From assembly GCF_947501165.1 (NCBI RefSeq), contig NZ_CANMUU010000001.1, positions 558,001 to 622,000 on the forward strand: DNA of 64,000 nucleotides, in the 5' to 3' direction. Source of the stretch: an uncultured Allomuricauda sp. GTDB lineage: Bacteria > Bacteroidota > Bacteroidia > Flavobacteriales > Flavobacteriaceae. A program made the position numbers and the translations under genes. Position 1 is the stretch's first letter. Every line of letters starts with the position of its first letter. This document shows, piece by piece, positions 9,334 through 17,932 of the stretch. Under the pieces are notes generated by a model. That model worked only from the letters and a program-made list of their open reading frames with translations. It searched no databases and was not told the DNA's origin.

Positions 9334-10074
9334 ATGAATACTGTACCATATAGCGAAAATCAGCTCCATCAAAATTCAGGTATATTCAAGCGCTTTGAAA
9401 AATACCTGGGAGAATTCGTTTATGGAGGCATTGATGGATGCGTTACCACTTTTGCCGTAGTTGCAGGTTCTGTGGGGGCAGGATTGGATAGCTCCATCAT
9501 CATTATTCTGGGTTTCGCTAACCTATTGGCAGATGGTTTTGCAATGTCCGTAGGCGCTTACCTCTCCACAAAATCAGAACAGGACAATTACAACAAACAT
9601 AAGCAGGTGGAATATTGGGAAATTGAAAATCTTCCCGATGTTGAAAAAGAGGAAATTAAGGAGATTTATGCCGCCAAAGGATTTGAGGGAGAGTTATTGG
9701 ACAAGGTGGTAGAGGTGATTACCAATGATAGGGAGATTTGGGTAAATACCATGATGAAAGAAGAACTGGAAATGGTAAAAGAAGACCGCTCCCCATTTTG
9801 GATTGGGGCAACGACCTATATTTCCTTCATTCTGATAGGACTAATTCCTCTGGTTATTTACGTGGTGGATTATGTTTCTCCTTTGGACAAAAACTTGTTC
9901 TTGATTGCATCGGTTTTAACCGGCCTTGGATTTATTATTGTTGGTTGGTTAAAGACCTATGTAAATCAAACATCCATTATCAAGGGTATTTTAGAGACTT
10001 TGGTATTGGGCGGAATTGCCGCAGTGGTCTCCTATTTTGTCGGAGACTTTCTAGAACAATTGATAGCTGTCTAA
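9334..10074 (+). CDS. VIT1/CCC1 family iron/manganese transporter
   Basis: A 246-aa protein of the VIT1/CCC1 transporter family, which moves Fe2+ or Mn2+ across membranes. The signature first segment reads FVYGGIDGCVTTFAVVAG (about residues 29-46), followed by ILGFANLLADGFAMSVGAYLS. A cytoplasmic acidic loop (about 90-150, many Glu, EEIKEIY and MMKEELEM) is where metal binds in family members. Three further membrane helices follow at about 155-175, 185-210 and 218-240. Direction of transport is probably out of the cytosol. The gene sits between an SDR and a small unknown gene in one direction. Confidence 0.9.
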   Translation: MNTVPYSENQLHQNSGIFKRFEKYLGEFVYGGIDGCVTTFAVVAGSVGAGLDSSIIIILGFANLLADGFAMSVGAYLSTKSEQDNYNKHKQVEYWEIENLPDVEKEEIKEIYAAKGFEGELLDKVVEVITNDREIWVNTMMKEELEMVKEDRSPFWIGATTYISFILIGLIPLVIYVVDYVSPLDKNLFLIASVLTGLGFIIVGWLKTYVNQTSIIKGILETLVLGGIAAVVSYFVGDFLEQLIAV

Positions 10075-10086
10075 ATATATTCCCAA

Positions 10087-10563
10087 ATGAAAACGGCTAC
10101 GATAGCACAATTAAAAAAAGAACTGCAATACAGGTCAGATGATGAAATTCTTCAGCTCTGCTTGCGTCTAGCCCGATTCAAAAAAGAGAATAAGGAATTG
10201 CTTACCTATCTACTTTTTGAAGCAGACAACGAAGCGGGATATATTGAACATGTAAAATCTGAAATGGATGAACAATTTTCTTTAATCAATACCAACAGTT
10301 TTTTCTACATCAAAAAAAGTGTTCGAAAGATTCTAAGGACACTTAAAAAGTTCATTCGCTATTCTGGTAACAAAGAAACCGAGGTGGAGCTCTTGATGTA
10401 CTTCTGTGAAAAGTTAAAGGACTTTCATCCTTCTATTCGAAGGAATGTCACCTTGATGAATCTCTATGAAAGACAATTGCTTTTTATAGAGAAAAAGATA
10501 GCTGCCCTTCACGAAGACCTGCAATACGATTTTGGCTTGCTGCTTGAAGAGTTACGTACTTAA
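10087..10563 (+). CDS. Hypothetical helical protein
   Basis: A 158-aa soluble, strongly helical, Lys/Glu-rich protein with no signal peptide or membrane helix. I do not recognise the family, although similar short proteins accompany transporters in flavobacteria. The start at 10087 lies 12 bases after the transporter stop, so it probably belongs to the tricorn-SDR-VIT transcript. Its last four bases overlap the convergent NTF2-like gene. Confidence 0.65.
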   Translation: MKTATIAQLKKELQYRSDDEILQLCLRLARFKKENKELLTYLLFEADNEAGYIEHVKSEMDEQFSLINTNSFFYIKKSVRKILRTLKKFIRYSGNKETEVELLMYFCEKLKDFHPSIRRNVTLMNLYERQLLFIEKKIAALHEDLQYDFGLLLEELRT

Positions 10564-11063
10564 AAGCGTATCGGTTCTTTCTTGGCAAAATCCTCTGTGC
10601 CAATCGTTTTCCCGTTAATGGTGGTAGTATCCCAATCTTGGGTAATCTTCCACTCCCCTTTTTGTTTTTGGATTACGATATGAAATTGTCCATAACTATA
10701 GTTGGTCTTGCCAGCTTTATCCGTAAATCCAATGCGGTAAAAGCCTACTTCGTAGGAAGCCGCCCCATTTGTATGGCGACTATCAAACCAGAAATCCAAG
10801 GCAATGGAAACACCATCAGCTTTGTTTTGCTCAAAACGTTTCAGATTTGCAGCTTTAAAGGTATTCTGGGTATCGATTCCTAGAGGAGTTACCCGCAGGA
10901 CTTCTTCAGCATACGTGGCATTTAGCGCTTCACCATCCAAAGCTTCAAAAGCTTGTTGAAAGGGTTTCCAAACAGATGCATCGATTTCTTTTTGAAAATC
11001 AGCTACCGTTTGCGCCTGCAATTGAACTCCACAAACAAGGAGTGCCATAAACAATATTCTCAT
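10560..11063 (-). CDS. Secreted NTF2/SnoaL-like protein
   Basis: A 167-aa protein with a signal peptide (MRILFMALLVCGVQLQAQ) and a cone-shaped NTF2-like fold predicted from its pattern: an N-terminal helix (EIDASVWKPFQQAFEALD), a short strand-helix stretch and a C-terminal sheet (SYGQFHIVIQKQKGEWKITQDWD). The ending WKITQDWD is typical of DUF4440/SnoaL-like proteins. These bind small molecules or act as inert scaffolds; no catalytic residues are evident. It lies 18 bases downstream of the ZIP gene, in the same direction, so it may be co-transcribed with the metal regulator and transporter. Confidence 0.75.
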   Translation of the reverse strand: MRILFMALLVCGVQLQAQTVADFQKEIDASVWKPFQQAFEALDGEALNATYAEEVLRVTPLGIDTQNTFKAANLKRFEQNKADGVSIALDFWFDSRHTNGAASYEVGFYRIGFTDKAGKTNYSYGQFHIVIQKQKGEWKITQDWDTTTINGKTIGTEDFAKKEPIRF

Positions 11064-11081
11064 CTCTAAATAAATTTAATG

Positions 11082-11903
11082 TTATCCCAAACCAACATCC
11101 AACATCATCATAATAATAAATCCGCCAATGAATCCCAAGGTAGCAATGTCGGTATACTTATCCCTTTGTGTTTCTGGAATTACTTCTTCGACCACCACAA
11201 AAATCATGGCACCGGCAGCAAATGAAAGTGCATAGGGCAACAGCGGTTCAAAAGTAAGTACGGCCCAAGCGCCCAACACCCCGGCAATGGGCTCCACAAT
11301 CGCTGACGCTTGTCCATATACCCAACTTTTCCAGCGACTTAATCCATGCCTACGCAAGGGCATGGCCACTGCAAAACCTTCTGGAAAGTTTTGCAACCCT
11401 ATCCCCAATGCCAAAGCCACGGCGCCTCCAATACTAGCTCCATCAAAACCTGCGGCCACTCCACCAAAAAGAACGCCCACGGCCAATCCTTCAGGAATGT
11501 TGTGCAACGTAATGGCCAAAGTAAGCAAAGTGGTTCTACGCCAAGGCGTTTTTACCCCTTCGGCTTCTTCCTCACGAAAGTTAATATGCAAGTGAGGTAA
11601 AATCTTATCCAAACCAAAAATAAAGGCTGCCCCTAATAGAAAACCAACAGCAGCTGGAATTACTTTGGTAAAACCCTCACCTGGGCTCATTTCAATTCCA
11701 GGAGCCAATAAACTCCAAAAGCTGGCAGCCACCATTACCCCTCCAGTGAAACCAAGCATGCCATCCAACAAGGCCCTATTTGCTTTTTTAAAGAAAAAAA
11801 CCAATCCAGCACCAAGCGCTGTCAATCCCCAAGTAAAAAGAGTGGCATACAAAGCTGCCCGAATGGGATTTATACTTTCAAAATAATTGATTATTTGTTC
11901 CAT
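11082..11903 (-). CDS. ZIP family metal transporter
   Basis: A 273-aa transporter with about eight membrane helices. The metal-binding helix 4 has H134-N-I-P-E138-G (LHNIPEGLAVG). Helix 5 has QNFPEG (Gln171, Glu175), where many ZIPs have a His. Glu239/Glu240 follow in the VVVEEVIPE segment. A His-containing loop (PHLHINF, about residues 103-109) and acidic residues form the variable cytoplasmic loop. Family members import Zn2+, Mn2+ or Fe2+. The ATG shares one base with the stop of the DtxR-type regulator (TAATG), which strongly suggests metal-responsive control of this gene. Confidence 0.93.
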   Translation of the reverse strand: MEQIINYFESINPIRAALYATLFTWGLTALGAGLVFFFKKANRALLDGMLGFTGGVMVAASFWSLLAPGIEMSPGEGFTKVIPAAVGFLLGAAFIFGLDKILPHLHINFREEEAEGVKTPWRRTTLLTLAITLHNIPEGLAVGVLFGGVAAGFDGASIGGAVALALGIGLQNFPEGFAVAMPLRRHGLSRWKSWVYGQASAIVEPIAGVLGAWAVLTFEPLLPYALSFAAGAMIFVVVEEVIPETQRDKYTDIATLGFIGGFIIMMMLDVGLG

Positions 11904-12559
11904 TAGTTCTGCTTTTTCACGTAAAGATTGGATGCAATCTGATGTGATATGTTCAATTTTTTATTGTTTACCAAAATGGAAAGTGACTGATCAAAGTCTT
12001 CAATGTCCAGCACTTTTATGGTGTTTCCCAAAGCAATTTGGTTCTTGTCCAAAAATTTTAAAAAAGTGGGTGATGTGTCTTTCACCCCTACACAAACTCC
12101 TAAACTCTGCTTGGGCATATCGCTCAAAAGCTGTTTGTCCCGTTCCAAAAACTCACCATCCTTGCTGGGAATGGGGTCGCCATGAGGGTCGTATTTGGGG
12201 TAACCCAGCAAAGCATCAATTTGGTCAATAAGTTTTTCACTTTTTATATGTTCCAACTGTTCGGCAACTTCATGTACCTCATCCCAAGTAAAATCCAATT
12301 TCTCTACCAAGAACACTTCCCAAAGCCGATGTTTTCGAATTATAGAAAGTGCCGCTTTTACCCCTAGTTTTGTCAAAGTAACCCCTTGATATCTTTTGTA
12401 GTGAACTAGTCCTTTCTCAGCCAACTTCTTGGACATATCTGTAACGGAAGAAGGCTTGGTTTCCATTTGCTCCGCAATTGCATTAGTAGATATCAGCGTA
12501 GTGGTGTTTCCTCCCAAATGGAAAATGGTCTTTATGTAATTCTCTTCAGAACGAGTCAT
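11903..12559 (-). CDS. DtxR/MntR family metal-dependent transcriptional regulator
   Basis: A 218-aa regulator. The ATG at 12559 gives MTRSEENYIKTIFHLG, the standard start of the winged-helix domain (residues 1-65), with recognition helix near SSVTDMSKKLAEKGLV. A dimerisation/metal-binding domain follows (about 70-140, HRLWEVFLVEKLDFTWDEVH with Glu/His ligands), then a FeoA/SH3-like domain (about 150-218, GNTIKVLDIEDFDQSLSI). The longer frame from 12601 adds residues without family support. With the ZIP gene overlapping behind it and a TonB-dependent receptor diverging in front, it most likely represses metal uptake when Mn2+ or Fe2+ is plentiful. Confidence 0.93.
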   Translation of the reverse strand: MTRSEENYIKTIFHLGGNTTTLISTNAIAEQMETKPSSVTDMSKKLAEKGLVHYKRYQGVTLTKLGVKAALSIIRKHRLWEVFLVEKLDFTWDEVHEVAEQLEHIKSEKLIDQIDALLGYPKYDPHGDPIPSKDGEFLERDKQLLSDMPKQSLGVCVGVKDTSPTFLKFLDKNQIALGNTIKVLDIEDFDQSLSILVNNKKLNISHQIASNLYVKKQN

Positions 12560-12601
12560 ATAAGATTTTTCCAAAAATACATTTTTATTTGTCAAAACCA
12601 A

Positions 12602-12621
12602 TTTTTAGATTTGTCTAAAAA
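12602..12621. promoter_or_regulatory. Palindromic operator candidate between regulator and TonB receptor
   Basis: A perfect inverted repeat with 8-base arms, TTTTTAGA and TCTAAAAA, separated by TTTG. It lies in the 143-base divergent gap between the DtxR-type regulator and the TonB-dependent receptor. It sits upstream of both candidate promoters: the receptor promoter at 12646-12676 and a leftward -7-like TATTTTTG (12572-12579). DtxR/MntR proteins bind AT-rich palindromes of this size. Assignment to this regulator is inference. Confidence 0.6.
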
Positions 12622-12645
12622 ATAATTTAATTGACCCTTTTTTTC

Positions 12646-12676
12646 TTTGCGACTTAGTTGCATTTATCTACTTTTG
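12646..12676 (+). promoter_or_regulatory. Promoter of the TonB-dependent receptor gene
   Basis: TTTG at 12646-12649, a 19-base spacer, then TACTTTTG at 12669-12676. This matches the Bacteroidota primary sigma factor consensus TTTG-N19..21-TAnnTTTG exactly. Transcription would begin near 12683, leaving a leader of about 20 bases before the TTG start at 12703. Confidence 0.65.
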
Positions 12677-12702
12677 TTTGGTCTAATTCTAAATAATAAT
12701 CG

Positions 12703-15054
12703 TTGAAGCTTATTTCACTATTCCTTGCTACTCTTTCTTGTTCTTTTTTGTTCGCACAAAACGGAACTGTTTCTGGAACCATAACTTCAGATGGAGAGCC
12801 TGTTCCTTTCGCCAGTGTATTTGTCAAAGGCAAAAATATTGGGACCACATCAGATGTCGATGGCACCTATCAACTTGAAATTCCAACAGGTGAAATTACT
12901 CTGGTGGTCCAATCCCAAGGGTATCGTTCTCAAAACAAAGAACTAACCATTTCCCAAGGCTCATCTTTGACTGTTGATTTCTCACTAATTGAAGATGCTT
13001 TAGGACTAGACGAAGTAGTTATAAGCGCCACGCGAAACCGTGTGGAACGCAGAAGTGCTCCTGTTGTGGTCTCCTCTTTAAAACCGAGATTACTCACGGC
13101 CACCCAATCTATTACCGTAGCTGAAGGACTTAATTTTGCTCCAGGAGTTCGCGTAGAGACCAACTGTCAAAACTGTGGTTTTACACAGGTAAGATTAAAT
13201 GGCTTGGATGGCGCCTACACGCAAATTCTCTTGAATAGTAGACCCATTTTCACTTCTCTTTTGGGTGTGTACGGCCTTGAACAGATTCCCACAAACATTA
13301 TCGAACGTGTAGAGGTGGTTCGTAGTGGCGGTTCTGCACTTTATGGCTCCAACGCCATCGCAGGAACCGTAAATATAATTACAAAAGATCCTGTTTTAAA
13401 TACTTGGGAAATAGGTAGTAATCTCGCCATTATTGACGGTGATGCCCTTGACCGAATCGTTAATTTCAACAGTTCCATTGTTGCTGATGATCTTAATAGT
13501 GGTGTCACTCTTTTTGGTACCTATCGAAACCGGCAAGCGTATGATGCCAATGATGATGGATTTACAGAACTGGTAGAATTACGAAATACCACAGTTGGGG
13601 CCAAGGCCTTTGTGCGACCTACTGAGAGAAGTCGTGTTTCTGTAAACTTAAACGCCATTCGTGAGTACCGAAGAGGAGGAGACCGTTTGGAACTGGCTCC
13701 CCAGTTCACAGATATTACAGAAGAACTGGACCATGATACTTTTATTGGTGGCGCAGATTATGAAATAAACAGTAAAGATGGTACACAACAAACACAGGTT
13801 TATACCTCAGCATCCTACACCAACCGCGATAGTTTTTACGGAGGATTGGGAGGCGGAAGAACCAGACAAGACAGTTTATTGGCCAATAATGCTTTTGGAA
13901 CGACCAAAGATTTGGCATGGGTCAATGGTGTACAAATAACCAAAACGTTTCAAAATAATGATGTGCTCACAGCAGGAGTAGAATTCAATTATAGTACTAC
14001 CGAAGATCAAATACCTGGATATAATCGCCTGGTTGACCAAAACGTAAACACCTTGGGTGGTTATGCCCAATACGAATGGAAACCTTCAGATACATTTTCC
14101 GCCTTATTGGGTGCACGATTGGATAATGTCAACGTTGTAGGAGATTATTCCGTAGGAGGTATTGAAAGGGACTTAGATTTAAACCAAACCGCCCTCTCAC
14201 CCAGAATCACATTGTCCTATAAACTCACGGAGGAGTTGCGTCTTCGAGGTGGTTATGCTAGAGGTTTTCGAGCCCCGCAAACTTTTAATGAAGACCTCCA
14301 TATATCCAGTGTAGGTGGTGAGCCGCAGTTCGTCATCTTATCGGAGGACTTGGATACTGAATTTTCAAATGCATTTACAGGTTCATTGAACTATTCCAAG
14401 ACCAAAAATTTATTACAATTTGATTTCCTTTTGGAAGGATTCTACACGAGTTTGGAAGACCCTTTCACTTTGGTCAGTACCGGTGCTGTTTTAGAAAATG
14501 GCTCCATTTTGGAGGAAGTAAGAAACGGTGAAGGAGCCCGTGTTTATGGTTCTAATTTTGAGTTAGGGCTATCTCCAAATCCAGAATGGCGTTTTCAATT
14601 AGGAGGTACTTTACAACAAACCGAATGGGATGAACCCCAGCTATTATTTGAAAGTGACGGAACACCTGGAGAAACTGATATCGTTATCGACGAATTTGTT
14701 AGGGTGCCCAACTTTTATGGCTATTTAAACACGACTTGGATTCCAAGTGAAAAATTTAATGTAGATGTTACAGGAACATATACCGGTAATATGACTGTTC
14801 CGCGGGTAATCAGTGATAATGGGTTTTTGGAGCTAAACGATTCAGGTTCTTTTTTTGACATGAATATTAAGCTGGAAACCCATTTCGATTTCAGTGACTC
14901 ATTTATGATTACGGTTTCTGGTGGGGTGACCAATATTTTTAATAGCTTTCAGGATGATTTTGATATAGGCCCAGGACGGGATTCTGATTATATCTATGGT
15001 CCTGATGCTCCACGTGCTTTCTTTTTTGGCCTAAAATTTGGAAAGCTTCACTGA
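12703..15054 (+). CDS. TonB-dependent receptor with CarboxypepD_reg-like domain (metal module)
   Basis: A 783-aa outer-membrane receptor. Translation starts at a TTG: no upstream ATG exists in frame, and this start gives a good signal peptide (KLISLFLATLSCSFLFAQ). A carboxypeptidase-regulatory-like domain (about 22-95) precedes the plug (about 105-230), which contains NCQNC (Cys155 and Cys158) and the RVEVVRSGGSALYGSNAIAG plug motif. The beta-barrel fills the rest and ends with an aromatic-rich strand (RAFFFGLKFGKLH). Its position opposite the metal regulator and ZIP gene suggests uptake of a metal or metal complex; the ligand itself is unknown. A thioredoxin-like gene follows after 14 bases. 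Confidence 0.92.
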   Translation: MKLISLFLATLSCSFLFAQNGTVSGTITSDGEPVPFASVFVKGKNIGTTSDVDGTYQLEIPTGEITLVVQSQGYRSQNKELTISQGSSLTVDFSLIEDALGLDEVVISATRNRVERRSAPVVVSSLKPRLLTATQSITVAEGLNFAPGVRVETNCQNCGFTQVRLNGLDGAYTQILLNSRPIFTSLLGVYGLEQIPTNIIERVEVVRSGGSALYGSNAIAGTVNIITKDPVLNTWEIGSNLAIIDGDALDRIVNFNSSIVADDLNSGVTLFGTYRNRQAYDANDDGFTELVELRNTTVGAKAFVRPTERSRVSVNLNAIREYRRGGDRLELAPQFTDITEELDHDTFIGGADYEINSKDGTQQTQVYTSASYTNRDSFYGGLGGGRTRQDSLLANNAFGTTKDLAWVNGVQITKTFQNNDVLTAGVEFNYSTTEDQIPGYNRLVDQNVNTLGGYAQYEWKPSDTFSALLGARLDNVNVVGDYSVGGIERDLDLNQTALSPRITLSYKLTEELRLRGGYARGFRAPQTFNEDLHISSVGGEPQFVILSEDLDTEFSNAFTGSLNYSKTKNLLQFDFLLEGFYTSLEDPFTLVSTGAVLENGSILEEVRNGEGARVYGSNFELGLSPNPEWRFQLGGTLQQTEWDEPQLLFESDGTPGETDIVIDEFVRVPNFYGYLNTTWIPSEKFNVDVTGTYTGNMTVPRVISDNGFLELNDSGSFFDMNIKLETHFDFSDSFMITVSGGVTNIFNSFQDDFDIGPGRDSDYIYGPDAPRAFFFGLKFGKLH

Positions 15055-15068
15055 TAAATACTAGTAGG

Positions 15069-15584
15069 ATGAGAAACACTTCATCATATATGAAAAAAAC
15101 CTTTTTTCCAATTGGGATACTATTTTCTCTGATGACGTTTTTGTCATCAACTGAAGCTTTTGCACAAGAAGATGAAATTCAATGGCTCAGTTTTGAACAG
15201 TTGGAAGATTCCCTTGCTGTAAAACCTAAAAAAGTCTTTATCGATTTCTATGCGGATTGGTGCGCCTATTGCAAGAAAATGGATAAGGCGGCATTTAAGG
15301 ATCCTCCGGTGATTACAACATTGAACACTGAATATTACGCGGTACAAATGAATGCCGAATCTCAAGAAACCATCTCTTTTGGTGGTGATACGTACACAAA
15401 TAAAGAAGTAGGTAAAAAAAGAAATGCAACTCACGAAATCCCCCTACTCCTTGCTTCCCGAGAAAATGGACCTTTTTCACTTCCAGCAATGGTCATTCTC
15501 AATGAAAAGTTTGAAATTACAGCGCGATATTTTGAGTACCTCTCGCCTAAAAAATTGAATAGAATTTTGAATAATCAGCCTTAA
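15069..15584 (+). CDS. Periplasmic thioredoxin-like protein (CAYC active site)
   Basis: A 171-aa protein with an N-terminal signal sequence and a thioredoxin fold. The active site is WCAYC (Cys65 and Cys68), and the cis-proline segment is SLPAMVIL. An insertion of about 35 residues between the active site and the cis-proline (around YTNKEVGKKRNATHEIP) resembles the DUF255/thioredoxin_7-like group. The second Met at 15090 gives a cleaner signal peptide and may be the true start. Being 14 bases behind the TonB receptor, it may keep the cysteines of that receptor's plug, or of a metal chaperone, reduced. That link is inference. Confidence 0.82.
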   Translation: MRNTSSYMKKTFFPIGILFSLMTFLSSTEAFAQEDEIQWLSFEQLEDSLAVKPKKVFIDFYADWCAYCKKMDKAAFKDPPVITTLNTEYYAVQMNAESQETISFGGDTYTNKEVGKKRNATHEIPLLLASRENGPFSLPAMVILNEKFEITARYFEYLSPKKLNRILNNQP

Positions 15585-15656
15585 ATCAGGATTTCAAGAC
15601 TACTTTACTTTCATGTTTTCTTTTCATTTCCAGAAGAAAATCGTAAAAACAATTGA

Positions 15657-15686
15657 TTTGCGCTTGTTTTGCTTTCCGTATTTTTG
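15657..15686 (+). promoter_or_regulatory. Promoter of the lycopene cyclase gene
   Basis: TTTG at 15657-15660, an 18-base spacer and TATTTTTG at 15679-15686 match the Bacteroidota -33/-7 consensus. The ATG lies only 5 bases beyond the -7 element, so the transcript would be leaderless or nearly so. Confidence 0.6.
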
Positions 15687-15690
15687 AACG

Positions 15691-16833
15691 ATGGCCCATT
15701 ACGATTATATCATTATCGGCGCAGGCGCCTCCGGATTGCTTTTGGCAGATTCGTTGGGATCCGATGATTTTTTTGCTTCAAAATCCATTTTACTTATTGA
15801 TAAAGAAGTAAAAACCAAAAATGACCGTACTTGGTGTTTTTGGGAAGTTGGGGAAGGTATTTTTGACCATTTACTTAAAAAAAGTTGGTCCCAAATTTAT
15901 TTTGCAGGCAAAAGTCTGCGTTTATCCACCAAAATAGCGCCCTATTCCTATAAGATGATACGGGCTATGGATTTTTACTCCCATTACAATCATAAAATAG
16001 AAAAGCACAACAACATTACCCGAACTACGGATGAAGTCACCGCTGTAAATGCGTTTCAAAACGGTATGGAGGTATTGGGAAAGGACAAAAATTATACCTG
16101 TGAAAAGGTTTTCAATAGCATTTTCTCTTATGACTCTTTACACGGTCAGGAAAAATATCCCGTGCTTCAACAACATTTTATTGGGTGGTTCATAAAAACT
16201 GAAAAACCGGTTTTTAAGATTGATGAGGCCACTTTCATGGATTTTTCCATTCCACAAAAAGGAAATACCCGTTTTATGTATGTGCTTCCCCTTACTGAAA
16301 CTGAGGCACTGTTTGAATACACCTTGTTTTCTGAACATCTGTTGGAAAAGGAAGAGTATGAAAAAGCCATTGAGGCGTATTTAGATGAACATTTCGAGGA
16401 TGTTCCATATACTATAACTGAAAAAGAAGAGGGAAGTATTCCTATGACGGCTCATCCTTTTCATAAAAGGAATACGGATTCCCATATGTATATTGGCGTA
16501 GCAGGTGGATGGGCCAAACCCAGCACAGGATTCACCTTTTACTCTACTAGTAAAAAAGTAAAAAAACTTACCACTCATTTAAAACAGAACAAACCCTTGT
16601 CCCAGTTTTATAAAAAAGACAAGTTTCTGTTTTATGATATGCTGCTGTTGGATGTTTTAGCCAAAAACAATCACCTGGGGCAATCCATTTTTGAATCGCT
16701 GTTCAAGAAAAGGCCTGCCCATTTAATTCTTAAGTTTCTGGATAATGAAACCAACATTTGGGAAGATATCCGAATAATGGCTGCACCCCAACCTATTCCA
16801 TTTGTAAGAGCCTTATTGGGTCGTCTTTTTTAG
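15691..16833 (+). CDS. crtY: Lycopene beta-cyclase
   Basis: A 380-aa flavoprotein of the CrtY/CrtL family, which cyclises the ends of lycopene to beta-carotene. The N-terminal Rossmann motif IIIGAGASGLLLADSL (about residues 7-22) binds the flavin or NAD(P)H. NDRTWCFW (about 49-56) is the strongly conserved second motif of the family, and GVAGGWAKPSTGF (about 270-282) matches the C-terminal GxxxGxxxPxTG segment. Length fits. It implies a carotenoid (zeaxanthin-type) pigment, common in flavobacteria. It converges with a polyprenyl diphosphate synthase gene by four bases; the remaining crt genes are not in the window. Confidence 0.92.
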   Translation: MAHYDYIIIGAGASGLLLADSLGSDDFFASKSILLIDKEVKTKNDRTWCFWEVGEGIFDHLLKKSWSQIYFAGKSLRLSTKIAPYSYKMIRAMDFYSHYNHKIEKHNNITRTTDEVTAVNAFQNGMEVLGKDKNYTCEKVFNSIFSYDSLHGQEKYPVLQQHFIGWFIKTEKPVFKIDEATFMDFSIPQKGNTRFMYVLPLTETEALFEYTLFSEHLLEKEEYEKAIEAYLDEHFEDVPYTITEKEEGSIPMTAHPFHKRNTDSHMYIGVAGGWAKPSTGFTFYSTSKKVKKLTTHLKQNKPLSQFYKKDKFLFYDMLLLDVLAKNNHLGQSIFESLFKKRPAHLILKFLDNETNIWEDIRIMAAPQPIPFVRALLGRLF

Positions 16834-17813
16834 ATGGTACGTTCCATAAGTTGTTTGCCAAACTGCTTTAATAGTATTTTGTTTTCTTCTGAGGCAGATA
16901 CTTTATCCAAACTCTCAAATGCACTGTCCGTGTAGTTTTCTATTTCCTTTTTTAGAAAGACAACCGAACCTGTTTTTTGAAATAGTTCCTTTGTTCTATT
17001 GATTTTCTCTTCGGGATTTTCCGGTTTTTCTGAAAATAGTTTTTCCAATTCCACCTTATCATCCGACGAAGCAAATTCAAGTGCCTTGAGGTATAAAATG
17101 GTTTTTTTATTCTCTATGATGTCCCCTCCCACTTGCTTTCCAAAGGTTTTAGGATCACCAAAGGCATCCAAATAATCATCCTGTAATTGAAAAGCAATGC
17201 CCAAGCTTCTTCCAAACTCATATATAGCTTCGGCATCAGAATTGGTGGCCCCGGAAATTATAGCACCCATTTTTAAGGAAGCGGCAACCAAGACCGCTGT
17301 TTTATACTCAATCATTTTAAGGTATTCCGGAATGGTAACATCATTTCTCGTTTCAAAATCCACATCGTATTGCTGGCCTTCACAAACCTCTATAGCAGTC
17401 TGGCTGAACAAGGAAACTAATTTTTTGAATATTTCAGGTTCATAAGCTTCAAAGAGTTGATACGATTTTATAAGCATCGCATCACCGGAAAGTATTCCGG
17501 TATTGAGATCCCATTTTTCATGCACGGTGACCTTCCCTCTTCGCAAGGGAGCATCATCCATAATATCGTCATGAACCAAGGAAAAATTATGGAAAACCTC
17601 TATGGCCAATGCTGCATCCAAAGCGTCTTCCATTTTACCATTGAAAACATCCACCGACATCAAAGTCAGTACAGGACGCATTCTTTTTCCTCCCAATCCA
17701 AGAATGTATAAGATGGGATCATAAAGGTTTTTTGGTGCTTTTGAGTTGAATCTCTCATCCAAGTGAGCTAATATTTTATCTCTAAACTCACCTATTTTAT
17801 TTTGCTTCGTCAT
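16830..17813 (-). CDS. Polyprenyl diphosphate synthase (GGPP synthase type)
   Basis: A 325-aa trans-prenyl transferase that condenses isopentenyl diphosphate with allylic diphosphates. The first aspartate-rich motif HDDIMD is at residues 81-86 (Asp82, Asp83, Asp86), and the second, QDDYLD, at 211-216. GGKRMRP near residue 42 is the conserved substrate-binding segment. The ATG at 17813 begins MTKQNKIGEF and fits the family; the longer frame adds 12 residues only. Product length is uncertain; residues before the first Asp motif (Phe77, Ser78) suggest a short chain (C20-like), which would supply carotenoid synthesis alongside the neighbouring lycopene cyclase. Confidence 0.9.
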   Translation of the reverse strand: MTKQNKIGEFRDKILAHLDERFNSKAPKNLYDPILYILGLGGKRMRPVLTLMSVDVFNGKMEDALDAALAIEVFHNFSLVHDDIMDDAPLRRGKVTVHEKWDLNTGILSGDAMLIKSYQLFEAYEPEIFKKLVSLFSQTAIEVCEGQQYDVDFETRNDVTIPEYLKMIEYKTAVLVAASLKMGAIISGATNSDAEAIYEFGRSLGIAFQLQDDYLDAFGDPKTFGKQVGGDIIENKKTILYLKALEFASSDDKVELEKLFSEKPENPEEKINRTKELFQKTGSVVFLKKEIENYTDSAFESLDKVSASEENKILLKQFGKQLMERTI

Positions 17814-17868
17814 ATTCCAAAAATACGTGCTACGGCGTATAAGAAACATAAGAATTGAAAAAAGTTTA

Positions 17869-17892
17869 TCTCAAAACGCAATAGTTTTGAGA
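17869..17892. promoter_or_regulatory. Inverted repeat upstream of the ECF sigma gene
   Basis: TCTCAAAAC (17869-17877) and GTTTTGAGA (17884-17892) form a perfect 9-base inverted repeat around a 6-base loop. It lies in the divergent gap between the prenyl synthase and the sigma factor, 40 bases before the sigma ATG. It could be an operator or an RNA hairpin; no T-run follows on the plus strand. Confidence 0.5.
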
Positions 17893-17932
17893 ACCTTCGT
17901 CTTTATAGATAGAAGATTTGAACAATCAACCA

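Noticed and set aside
9738-10142. 134-aa plus-strand frame overlapping the VIT/CCC1 gene
   Set aside because: It lies in another phase of a well-recognised transporter and has no family features.
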